Shown: positions 52,760 to 60,348 of the stretch, piece after piece
How positions within the stretch are numbered: position 1 is the stretch's first letter
Layout of the letters: each line of letters starts with the position of its first letter
Assembly (NCBI RefSeq): GCF_032813545.1
Contig: NZ_CP136514.1
Span: 433,760 to 497,759, forward strand
Length of the DNA: 64,000 bases
Direction of reading: 5' to 3'
Source: Nodosilinea sp. E11
Lineage (GTDB): Bacteria > Cyanobacteriota > Cyanobacteriia > Phormidesmidales > Phormidesmidaceae
Program-made: the position numbers and the translations under genes
The notes under the pieces: generated by a model
Told to the model about the DNA's origin: nothing
Databases searched by the model: none
Seen by the model: the letters and a program-made list of their open reading frames with translations, nothing else

Positions 52760-54295
52760 GCTGTTGAGTACCGCCTCGAAGTCAAAGAAGCGCTGAGCAG
52801 CCTGGAGTTGGTTAGGGTCATCAGCGATCGCCTTCAACTCGTCAAGCATCGCCAGTAGTCGTGTATGTTCAACCTTCAACGCCTTGAATGCTGAATCATC
52901 ACCCTGCCCGCCCCCTGCGCGAGCGAGGCGATCAATGGTTGCCGCCTGAGCCGAGATGGTTTGAGCCTGAGTCGAGATCGTCACCGCCTGAGATGAGATC
53001 GTCGCCCACACCGGGTCACCCCCGCTTGACCCATTCCCCTGCGGGCTCGGTGTCGGCGTTGACGTTTCGGGAAGAGGATCAGCCACAATCAGTTCTCCTT
53101 CGGTATCTATAAAAGGGTGTTCAACGGGTGCATCAATCTCATCAGGCGGCAGGGGAATGGGGCCACTCGCGGCCAGCTTCACCCCCCGCGCCGTGAGCGG
53201 CCTCCCATGGCGAGTGAGATAATACTGGTAATAATGCCCCGTCACCGAGGCATTGCCGGTGGTGGTGTCATCTAACAGAACATGGCCGAGGAGATGCTGA
53301 GCCAGGCGCTGCTCCGCTATATTGGCCGGGCAGAAGAAGTGGAGGGAGATCGGCACATAGACCGCGCGGCAGCGATGAATAGAGATATTGGTAAACCCCT
53401 TCGGCGTTGGCAGTACTTCATCCAGCACCTTGACCACCCGACGATTCACCCGGGCATTGAGCGCCTCCATCCTGGGATCATCCGAAGCGATCCCGTCCAA
53501 GTCATGAATGTCAGCGGCAGCCCTGAGCTTTTCCACCGCCAACAAGACATCCTGGGCGGGCACCAACGTCAGCAAGTCATAGGCCGCCTTCGCCGCCTTC
53601 TGCTGCCCGGTAAAGCGCAGTAAGTAAGGATGCCCCTGGGGAATCAATTGGGTCATCTCCCCCACCTGGGGTTGGAGTTGCCCGAGACTGACGACCTCCG
53701 TATGGCGTCGCCCCGTCACCGCCGCGATCGCAATGATCAAGTCGATCGGGTCATTCGAGGCCAACAGGACGTTGATTTTGCCCATATAGGCATCGAGATC
53801 GACCGGCTGGCGATCGTCCTGACGAGCATTGGCATTTTGGGTGGTAGCGGCTCGGAGCTGGGCCTGCACCTCAATGGGGTAGGTGAACCCGTCTAAGGCA
53901 TAGTGTCGTTCCTCAGAGCCACTGCTGGGCTCCCCTGGCAGCGGATTGCGCTTCGTCCACCGCCGAGGGTACGAGTTTTTGCCATTGAGGGTAATGCGCC
54001 CCGCCTCAATCGCGGATTTAATCGCTTTTGTGTAGCGCGGGAAATAGACCGAATTGATACTGCTACGGGGATAAGCCCGCTCCAAAAGCGCCTGCTCCGC
54101 TGCACAGAGATGATCGATTGCCGCCTTCGTGTCAGTGCCAAGGGCATTCATCTCCACCAGCTTGGCCACGAGGATAGCGATCAACTCCTCCAGCTCTTTC
54201 TTGGTGAGCTTAGTGCGATCGCCCTTTTCGATGCGCTGCTCCATGGCGGCGGTGATTTCGCTGCGGGGCGTGTCGTAGGTGTGAGATAGAGACAT
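52748..54295 (-). CDS. Tyrosine recombinase, telomere-resolvase (protelomerase) like
   Basis: 515 residues from ATG at 54295 (MSLSHTYDTPRSEI); a TTG 11 codons further out is possible. Catalytic-type residues: AAVTGRRHTEVVSLGQ near 190 (first Arg), RFTGQQKAAK near 228 (Lys), SIHRCRAVYVPISLHF near 308 (His-x-x-Arg), LLGHVLLDDTTTGNASVTGH near 340 and HYYQYYL near 354 (Tyr). The HRCRAVY block and N-terminal helical domain recall protelomerases more than ordinary phage integrases. A Pro/Ser linker, then a coiled coil with repeated TISxQA units (SQAVTISTQAQTISAQAATI) follows. The last residues are replaced by the IS4-like insertion. Next to parA, it may resolve plasmid ends or multimers. Confidence 0.65.
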   Translation of the reverse strand: MSLSHTYDTPRSEITAAMEQRIEKGDRTKLTKKELEELIAILVAKLVEMNALGTDTKAAIDHLCAAEQALLERAYPRSSINSVYFPRYTKAIKSAIEAGRITLNGKNSYPRRWTKRNPLPGEPSSGSEERHYALDGFTYPIEVQAQLRAATTQNANARQDDRQPVDLDAYMGKINVLLASNDPIDLIIAIAAVTGRRHTEVVSLGQLQPQVGEMTQLIPQGHPYLLRFTGQQKAAKAAYDLLTLVPAQDVLLAVEKLRAAADIHDLDGIASDDPRMEALNARVNRRVVKVLDEVLPTPKGFTNISIHRCRAVYVPISLHFFCPANIAEQRLAQHLLGHVLLDDTTTGNASVTGHYYQYYLTRHGRPLTARGVKLAASGPIPLPPDEIDAPVEHPFIDTEGELIVADPLPETSTPTPSPQGNGSSGGDPVWATISSQAVTISTQAQTISAQAATIDRLARAGGGQGDDSAFKALKVEHTRLLAMLDELKAIADDPNQLQAAQRFFDFEAVLNSLTA

Positions 54296-54630
54296 GGGAG
54301 TAAGGGTAGTTAGCAGTATGTTAGTCAAGCGGTAGCGTGTTGTCGTCTGTAGCGGGTCTGGGTAGGGTTGTTCCAGGCGTTGCGAGAAACTTGGTATAGC
54401 TGCCCAGTGGCGACTAGGGCCTGGGAAGGATCTTCACCGAGTTGGTGAGACGGAAACTGAGGCTGTTTCCACTGCCCGAATACTTGGTGAGGGAGCGGTT
54501 GTAGTGGGACAGCCTAGAGCGGCGGCAGCATTCCCGTCAGTGGAGGTAGAGGTGTCCACAGCGGTGAATCTGCACGAAGCGATCGATAGTGAGGAATCGG
54601 CGACCTAGAAACCCAATTTACTAAGTGACT

Positions 54631-54966
54631 CAAAGGTTAAATGGGAAATTAGGAAAACAGTAAAATTACCATTTACCTTACAAGGAAGTCATGTAGGCTC
54701 TGCCTCTTTACTGATTGCCTCAAAGGTAAAATAGGAAATTAGGAAAACAGGAACATTACCATTTACCCTACAAGGAAAGCCACGTAGACTCTACCCCTAC
54801 CCCCGCCCCAGCCATAGTAGATCAGACCTTCAAGCGATCGCAGGGATGCGACTCAACCAGCCCATAGCACAGGCCACCAGCTAAATAGGAAAATAGTAAA
54901 AAGGGAAATTCACCAAAAGGCCATTTGACCAATCTGCTAAGTGATCATTTAATTGATTAGGAAACC
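54631..54966. repeat. Iteron-like direct repeats upstream of parA
   Basis: Two copies of a roughly 75-bp unit start at 54631 and 54721, 90 bp apart, sharing GGAAATTAGGAAAACAG and ATTACCATTTACC and CTACAAGGAA; within each unit GGT(T)AAATGG and CCATTTACC form an inverted repeat. A third, more diverged stretch (54880-54966) repeats AATAGGAAAATAGTAAA and GGCCATTTGACC. The location just before parA suggests a partition centromere or replication iterons. Confidence 0.65.
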
Positions 54967-55001
54967 ATGGTATTTCTGAGGAAGCTTTTGGTGATGTTCC
55001 G

Positions 55002-55808
55002 ATGCAGACCATAACGATCGCGTCCTTCAATGGAGGCCAGGGGAAGAGCAGCACGGTGCTGACCTTGGGGAAGATGCTCTCAGAAGGCTACCGAGTGCTG
55101 TTGGTGGACTGTGAGCCGCAGAGTTCGCTGACCTCCTGGCTGCTGGGGAAGTACCTCGACCCCGACTTGAACAGTGTGCGGGAGGTATTGGAGGGCGAAG
55201 CCACGATCGCAGAGTCGATGTATCGGCTCTCAGAGACGCTAGCCCTGCTGCCGTCCGACAGTTCATTGCTCAAAGCAGAGGCGACCCTAGCCGCCTCAGG
55301 CCGGGGTGCCTACCTGCTGAAGAAACGGCTGAAAGAAGTGGATCAAGACTTTGACTTTTGCCTGATCGATACTCCCCCAGAGCCCATCCAGATTGCCATC
55401 TCGGCGCTGGGTGCCGCCAACGGAGTGCTCATCCCAGCCACCGCCGACTTGAAAGGAGTGCAGGCGCTGGGGCGCACCGTGTCTATCCTGAACGAACTGG
55501 CCGATGATTTAGACCTAGACATCCCCGTACTGGGGGGTATCCCGTTCAAAGTGCCGATGTACGGCAACAATATGTTGATCGATGCCCGTACCGCGATCGC
55601 ATCGATGCAGGGGATTGCCGATGCGTGCGGCTTTGAGCTGATGCCAATGGTGATTCGCTCCGACCGATTTGAGCGGGCGCTGACCACCCAGAAGACGTTG
55701 GTTGAGGCCGGGGTAGGCAGTCTGGAGCGTCCATTCCAGACCATTGCAGAGAAATTAACCGGAAAAGGAGCGGCAGAATGGCGGACAGTACAGCTACAAA
55801 CGGCCTAA
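55002..55808 (+). CDS. parA: ParA family partition ATPase
   Basis: 268 residues. A deviant Walker A of the ParA type opens the protein (MQTITIASFNGGQGKSSTVL), Walker A' is VLLVDCEPQSSLTSWLLG near residue 33, and Walker B DFCLIDTPPEPIQIAIS near 117. The C-terminus has MPMVIRSDRFERALTTQKTL. In ParA systems ATP-driven DNA binding segregates low-copy plasmids together with a centromere-binding partner. The next gene starts 31 bases before the parA stop, a typical ParA-partner coupling. The start is preceded by a run of direct repeats, probable centromere. Confidence 0.88.
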   Translation: MQTITIASFNGGQGKSSTVLTLGKMLSEGYRVLLVDCEPQSSLTSWLLGKYLDPDLNSVREVLEGEATIAESMYRLSETLALLPSDSSLLKAEATLAASGRGAYLLKKRLKEVDQDFDFCLIDTPPEPIQIAISALGAANGVLIPATADLKGVQALGRTVSILNELADDLDLDIPVLGGIPFKVPMYGNNMLIDARTAIASMQGIADACGFELMPMVIRSDRFERALTTQKTLVEAGVGSLERPFQTIAEKLTGKGAAEWRTVQLQTA

Positions 55809-56161
55809 CGAGCCAGAGCTGGGTGCAGACACCCAGCCGCAAGAAGACCCCTCGTGCGGTGTCGTCCCTGCCTGAAGTGGTCGAGGCCGCCGTGCCGGAG
55901 GTAGAAGAATTTGAGGTGGCCACCAAGGCACCCAAGCTCGATAAGATGGACGTCACGTTTTACGAGCAGTTGATGGCGCTGTGCGCGGCAGAGGGGATAA
56001 CCCCCACCACCCTGATGGAGGGAGTGCTGACGGTGCTGGAGGAGCACCCTGAGGTGAAAGGGGATGCGATTCAGGTGGCTAAGGAGCGGCGGCGGCTCAG
56101 GATTGAACTGGGCAAGCGACGGCGGATCAAGACTGAAATGCAGAAGATGCAGGGACTCTGA
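55778..56161 (+). CDS. Small ParB-like partner of ParA
   Basis: 127 residues. The first 55 are disordered (Ser/Thr/Pro/Val-rich), followed by a compact helical part: DKMDVTFYEQLMALCAAEGI, TPTTLMEGVLTVLEEHPEV and a very basic tail (KERRRLRIELGKRRRIKTEM). This looks like a small centromere-binding protein, with disordered arm and DNA-binding end, as in type Ib partition systems. It overlaps the end of parA by 31 bases. No close family name is recognised; the role is inferred from position and charge. Confidence 0.65.
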   Translation: MADSTATNGLTSQSWVQTPSRKKTPRAVSSLPEVVEAAVPEVEEFEVATKAPKLDKMDVTFYEQLMALCAAEGITPTTLMEGVLTVLEEHPEVKGDAIQVAKERRRLRIELGKRRRIKTEMQKMQGL

Positions 56162-56176
56162 CCCCCCTGATCACAG

Positions 56177-56210
56177 CCCCGCCAGGTTCGTCCTAGCGGG
56201 GTTTTGCTTT
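56177..56210 (+). terminator. Intrinsic terminator after the parA operon
   Basis: CCCCGC(56177-56182) pairs with GCGGGG (56196-56201), and TTTTGCTTT follows. It lies 16 bases after the stop of the ParA partner gene. Confidence 0.75.
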
Positions 56211-56451
56211 GCCGCTGCTTCGCTCGACAGACCGAGTCCCCAGGCCGCGCCGATCGCCAACATCTCCTGGCCACCGCCCGCCGCGACTGGCCCACAGGGG
56301 GGTAGGCCGATCCAGGGGAAACCGGGTGAGCATCTCAGCGAAGGGAGCCAGCCACAGATCAGCCTTGAAGCTCTAACCCGATTCGAATTCCAGCCAGGCC
56401 AACTCCAGCCAGGTGGCGAGCATGACGTTTCTTGTTTGCGAGCTGCTATAG

Positions 56452-56688
56452 CTACCCTCCAGTGCTGGGGGGAGAATCGGTCTCTCCTTCGGCTACCAGC
56501 GTGAGCATATACCTCTTGGCCTCTTGAGGCATTACCTCCAAAAGCTTTTGCAGGGTGTCTACCCTGACGTTAAAGCCATCTTTGAATTGACTCACCCGTT
56601 GCATAGATAAGTCTGTTTTACGCGCTAAATCAATTGCCTTGAGATCGAAGCGGTTCAGGGTTTTGTTAAATGCGACGTAGAAATCCAT
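56452..56688 (-). CDS. Small helix-turn-helix (XRE-like) protein
   Basis: 78 residues. DLKAIDLARKTDLSMQRVSQ then FKDGFNVRVDTLQKLLEVMP is an XRE-type helix-turn-helix. The short C-terminal tail (MLTLVAEGETDSPPSTGG) is acidic and disordered. It is on the opposite strand to parA and between two near-identical terminator sequences (56177 and 56768). It may regulate replication or copy number of the replicon. About 290 bases between it and the parA operon hold no other gene. Confidence 0.7.
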   Translation of the reverse strand: MDFYVAFNKTLNRFDLKAIDLARKTDLSMQRVSQFKDGFNVRVDTLQKLLEVMPQEAKRYMLTLVAEGETDSPPSTGG

Positions 56689-56767
56689 CGATTAAGAGTT
56701 TGGTCTGCGGCTTCAGTGTAACGGCTGCGGTCCCCGTCCTAATTTCCTCCAACCCCCCTGCTCTCAG

Positions 56768-56803
56768 CCCCGCCAGGTTTGCCCTAGCGGGGTTTTGCTT
56801 TGC
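56768..56803 (+). terminator. Second copy of the parA-operon terminator
   Basis: CCCCGC (56768-56773) with GCGGGG (56787-56792) followed by TTTTGCTTTG. About 40 bases around it match the terminator at 56177 closely (CAGCCCCGCCAGGTT, CCTAGCGGGGTTTTGCTTTG). It points to the plus strand although neighbouring genes are on the minus strand, so it looks like a duplicated relic. Confidence 0.65.
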
Positions 56804-56818
56804 CGCCGCCCCAGGTAT

Positions 56819-57031
56819 TTATCCCTCGAATCTGAACCTAGTCAGCCAGTTGGCCTCCCCTTGGTTGCGTACCTGCTGAAGCTCAGCCTTGTACTGGCTC
56901 AGAGAGCAGGGATACCTCCCAGTTTCCCAACAGGTTCGCAGATTTGATTTCCAGCGCTGCTCGAAGAAGTCCTTGGCCTGCTTCAGAGCGAAGTATTGAT
57001 GGTCATTCGCTTCAAACGTGGTGTTGCTCAT
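56819..57031 (-). CDS. Small protein of unknown function
   Basis: 70 residues (MSNTTFEANDHQYFALKQAK, then DFFEQRWKSNLRTCWETG ... LTRFRFEG). Helical and basic, with no recognised family. It is between the second terminator copy and the two-gene block at 57119. Moderate confidence that it is real: good start, protein-like composition and no overlap with anything better. Confidence 0.5.
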   Translation of the reverse strand: MSNTTFEANDHQYFALKQAKDFFEQRWKSNLRTCWETGRYPCSLSQYKAELQQVRNQGEANWLTRFRFEG

Positions 57032-57118
57032 GGTGCTTTTGGATGGGTAAGTAGGTCGAGGGGGATGCGATCGCGCAGGCCCCAGGGGGAGGGTTGCCCC
57101 AGGAGCGGGGGAGGTGGG

Positions 57119-57679
57119 CTAGGAGAGTTGTGCGAGAAGGTCAGCGGGGAGGACGGGGGCCAGGGCTGCGCGGATATCGCCGTTACGCATGTGTTTCTTG
57201 TGACCTCTAGAGTGCCGCCATTGGAGGTTGACGAGGTTGGCGAGAGCGCGGAGTTTGTTGGTAGCGGTGCCGGTGCTGTTGAGGATGGCCTGCACCTGGT
57301 CGGGGTGGATGGTGGTGCTGCTAGTGGAGGGGAGGTCAAGCAGGGTAGCAGCGGAATTGACATCGGCCTGGGGCAGGGCAGCGCCGCCATCGAGGGGGTC
57401 GATCGCATTGTCAATGCGTAGAGCCAGTGCGTAGGCTTCGGTGGCCCATTGGGCCTCGTAGAAGCGACGAGCGGCCTTGCCTGCTTGGAGGGTATAGAGG
57501 CAGGCGAGGAAAGCCAGCCAACCAGCGATCTGGAGCAGGATTGAGAGAGTGTGGTAGACGTCGAGGGCGCGATCGCTTCGCAGTACTTGCCAGGTGTGTC
57601 GGGAGGCGTTGGCCAGGATGGAAGGGGCGATCGCGTAGGGGGCCAGCAGGGGGGAAACGAGAGCTTGAGTAGGGTTCAT
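57119..57679 (-). CDS. Small membrane protein of the repeated block
   Basis: 186 residues. One hydrophobic segment (YHTLSILLQIAGWLAFLACL, about residues 43-62) is likely membrane-spanning. It is followed by a helical domain with AQWATEAYALALRIDNAIDP and a C-terminal NLVNLQWRHSRGHKKHMRNG. No family recognised. This gene has decayed relatives at 58850-59300 and at the right edge of the window, each in the same position relative to transposon ends. Its start overlaps the stop of the upstream small gene in an ATGA. Confidence 0.55.
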   Translation of the reverse strand: MNPTQALVSPLLAPYAIAPSILANASRHTWQVLRSDRALDVYHTLSILLQIAGWLAFLACLYTLQAGKAARRFYEAQWATEAYALALRIDNAIDPLDGGAALPQADVNSAATLLDLPSTSSTTIHPDQVQAILNSTGTATNKLRALANLVNLQWRHSRGHKKHMRNGDIRAALAPVLPADLLAQLS

Positions 57680-57876
57680 GGGGGATTGCCTGAACGTGAG
57701 GGGTGGGGTGCCCTCATAGCGCTGAGGGCAAGCGTTGGGGAGAAGCCGTGGACGGATTCAGCAGGGGGTTGGAGGGGCTGCTGGTAGCGGCTGAGGTATT
57801 GCACATCTCTGGGGTCTAGCCCTAGGGCGAGGTGCCGTTTGATCTCGGGTTGGGGGGTGGCGATGGCAGTGGTCAT
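57676..57876 (-). CDS. Small protein coupled to the repeated-block membrane protein
   Basis: 66 residues from ATG at 57876 (MTTAIATPQPEIKRHLALGL, then DPRDVQYLSRYQQPLQPPAE). A further start is possible but this ATG is kept in the decayed copy at 59400-59560, which supports it. The DPRDVQYLSRYQQPLQPP stretch is also kept in copies at 58480-58550 and 59450-59510, although those are otherwise broken. Function unknown; it overlaps the next gene by four bases. Confidence 0.5.
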   Translation of the reverse strand: MTTAIATPQPEIKRHLALGLDPRDVQYLSRYQQPLQPPAESVHGFSPTLALSAMRAPHPSRSGNPP

Positions 57877-57991
57877 GGGGTGTTTCCCCATTTGGCTGAC
57901 TACTACATAATATCTTAACTGCAATAAATATGCAATAGCAGTCAAATTGTTTATAGCTAAATCTATTGCAGTTTGTGGGTCTTAGTAAATC

Positions 57992-58390
57992 TGTCGCGTG
58001 CCACGATAAATGTCATCGTTGTGCCACGATAATTGTCATGGGTGCTAGAACGGTTGCCTGCTGGGACATCTATCGATCTTGGGTCTGAGCCAGCGACATG
58101 ATGATGAGCCGACGTTCAAGGTTGCGATCGCGTCCGTAATGCTTGTCCCGCAGGGGTTTGGGGATTTGATGACAAATAACGTGGCACAAAATTGATGACA
58201 AATAATGTGGCACGTGAAAGAGGCTAGTAAGATCGGCAAAACGGTTGTGCTGCGGTGATTTGAGAGCCTTTAGAGAACTCGAATTAAAATTGCAGAGAAT
58301 GACAAATATCGTGGCACGTGAGACTGGCGAAAAACGTGAACCCCTGGCTCTGCCGCCACTAGAGCGAGAGTCTTTGTCCTTCACTGGAAA
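57992..58390 (+). pseudogene. Truncated transposon left end with tnsB start (copy 1)
   Basis: Starts TGTCGCGTG at 57992 and carries five 19-bp motifs related to ATGACAAATATCGTGGCAC: two as the complement (57998-58016, 58021-58039) and three forward (58169-58187, 58195-58213, 58299-58317). This copies the layout of the intact end at 60023-60348 base for base in many stretches. The last motif again holds the tnsB ATG (58299) and about 28 codons of tnsB (MTNIVARETGEKREPLALPP). Similarity stops near 58382, so the element is a relic. Confidence 0.8.
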
Positions 58391-58395
58391 AGGTG

Positions 58396-58640
58396 ATCTA
58401 ATGCGATCGCCGCGCTCAAGGAGAGCGTGTGGATACCCTCTCTGCGCTGGGGGCAGGTGGCGGGCGAGACATGGTGAAAGGTTACAGCAGGGGGTTGGAG
58501 GGGCTGCTGAGGGATTGCATGTCCCTGGGAGCTAGCCCTAGGGCGAGGAGGCATTCTACTCCATAACATCAACATCCTGACTTAAACCAGTATTCAATAG
58601 CAGCTAGGGTTATTTATAGCTAAATCCATTGCAGTCTATA
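58396..58640. repeat. Decayed copy of the 57.7-57.98 kb block
   Basis: CAGCAGGGGGTTGGAGGGGC and CTAGCCCTAGGGCGAGG and TTTATAGCTAAATC(C/T)ATTGCAG are shared with 57750-57985. The part that would encode the 66-residue protein is broken. Lies between left-end relics 1 and 2. Confidence 0.65.
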
Positions 58641-58647
58641 GGTCTTT

Positions 58648-58820
58648 GCATATTTATTGTGGCACGAGATAGAGGCGATTAGACGTGGCCGAAACCCTTG
58701 TGAGATAAGGGTTTCAAGGCTTTGCCTGAAACCAGGGGCAACGGTGGTCAACGGCCAAATATCGTGGCACATGAGAACGACGAAAAAAAGGAAATTGAAG
58801 CGGCGATCGCCCATCCTCAT
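58648..58820 (+). pseudogene. Transposon left-end relic (copy 2)
   Basis: Contains ATATTTATTGTGGCAC near 58650-58665 and GGCCAAATATCGTGGCAC at 58753-58770. The latter is followed by ATGAGAACGACGAAAAAAAG, which lines up with the start of tnsB (GTGAGAAAGGTGAAAAAAG) at 60349. Much shorter and more decayed than copy 1; no coding potential. Confidence 0.6.
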
Positions 58821-58849
58821 CCCGTCGCGCTTCCTTGTCGTTACCGAAG

Positions 58850-59660
58850 ATCGCGACGACGATAGATAGTTTCGGCAGAGGGATGGTTGTTGGCAGAGAC
58901 TTGGGATGTAGCCTTAGGCGCATAGGTTGCGACGACATTGACGGGGTAGATGACGCGATCGATTCTTAGAGCCAGTGGCTGCTGCCTCAGCGTCACATTC
59001 GGTGTCGTAGCGTCGTGCGGCCCGCCCTGCCTGGACACCCTATAAGCAGGGGGGGAAAGCCAGTCAGCCCGTGCTCTGGAGCATGATTCAGAGAGTGCGG
59101 TAGAAGTCGATGGCGCGATCGTTATGCCCAAGGCCTGCCAGGTGTTGCGGGTGGCAGAGACAAGGATGCTAGCGGGCGATTGCATTCATCGTTGTCATAG
59201 TGGGCTGCGATCGCCCACTGTGACGACGAACAGCCAGAGCATCGGTGTAGTAGACCCATGCCAGCGCGATCGCCAATCTCTTGAGTGGTGGCCCCCGTAA
59301 CGCTGTGCAGGGCCATGGGTAGGGTTCTGCTGCTGGAGAGGGTGCGATCGTGGCGTGCGATCGCTGCGCTCAAGGATGGTGTGGGGGTACCTCCCTGCGC
59401 TGAGGACTGGCGGTTCGAGCTATTTGATAGAGAAGCTGTAGAAGGCTTCAGCAGGGGGTTGGAGGGGCTGCTGGTGGTTGCTGAGGTATTGCACGTCCCT
59501 GGGGTCTAACCCTAGGGTGAGGAGCCGCTTTACATCGGGTTTGGGGGTGGCGATGGTCATGGAGTGTTGCTCCTGTTTGGCTGACTACACACGACGACAA
59601 GACTGCAATAAATACAGAATAGTAGTCAGGATAAAGTTTAGCGAGTTACGTTGCAGTCTA
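58850..59660 (-). pseudogene. Decayed copy of the two-gene repeated block
   Basis: Segments of the 186-residue and 66-residue genes are recognisable in order (GATCGATTCTTAGAGCCAGTG, AGAGTGCGGTAGAAGTCGAT, AGGCCTGCCAGGTGTTGCGG; then CAGCAGGGGGTTGGAGGGGC, TATTGCACGTCCCTGGGGTC), but frames are broken. It directly precedes the region leading to the intact transposon end, as the intact block does for relic 1. Confidence 0.65.
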
Positions 59661-60022
59661 GAAGTTGTAAGCGATGATGCAGGGGTGCGATCGCACGTCT
59701 TAGGGGCTGAAAGCATTGGAATCTCGTAGAAATTGATTGATACAGATTCCTTATGTCGCCATAGAATATGAGGTTTTATATATTGAATACAGGTATAGAA
59801 ATAGCATAAAGGATAGGAATATTTTATAGGAGTCGGGGATCACTGGGGATCGGCGCAGGGGTTGAAAGGGCCAAAAGCCTTTATCCATAGGGACTTTGGG
59901 GGTTTAAGAGGGTTGCGATCGCATAATGGGGATCACGGCAAAAGGTACAGAAATATAAGAAATAAAGATATAAGAATGGTTTATAGGGGTATAGAGGGTG
60001 CAGTCTAGAGTTTTTTGGAATT
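59661..60022. other. AT-rich spacer before the intact transposon end
   Basis: About 360 bases with no gene. AATA-rich tracts (TATATTGAATACAGGTATAG; AAATATAAGAAATAAAGATA) alternate with HIP1 sites. The last bases (TGCAGTCTAGAG) match those before the left-end relics. Confidence 0.45.
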
Positions 60023-60348
60023 TGTCGCGTGCCACGATATTTGTCATCGTTGTGCCACGATAATTGTCATGGCGGCTAGAACAGTTGCCTGCTGGGGCTT
60101 CCAGCGATTTTGGGGCTGATTCAGCGCCGTGATCGGGGCCGCTGTTCGAGGTTGCGATTGCGCCTGGAGTGCTTGTCCTATAAGGGTTTGGGGATTTGAT
60201 GACAAATATTGTGGCACGAATTTGATGACAAATATCGTGGCACAAAAAAGGTGCTGGTAAAGAACGGTAAAACGGTTGTGCTGCAATGCTTTGAGAGGGT
60301 TTAGAGTAGCAGAATTAAAAGTGCAGAGAATGACAAATATCGTGGCAC
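60023..60348 (+). repeat. Transposon left end with five TnsB-type binding repeats
   Basis: Starts TGTCGCGTG. Complementary-orientation motifs at 60029-60047 and 60052-60070, then forward motifs at 60199-60217, 60225-60243 and 60330-60348 (consensus ATGACAAATATCGTGGCAC). Paired, inverted 19-bp repeats after a TGT terminus match how Tn7-like/type V-K left ends are built. The last motif includes the tnsB start codon. Confidence 0.8.

Noticed and set aside
52748..56161. A hairpin-telomere target palindrome near the recombinase gene
   Set aside because: I looked for a long perfect palindrome in the gene flanks and saw none; the inverted symmetry in the repeats before parA is too short.
57992..60348. 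Repeated 19-bp motifs considered as a CRISPR array
   Set aside because: The motifs are in both orientations with irregular spacing and recur at the start of tnsB. That fits transposase-binding sites, not repeat-spacer units.
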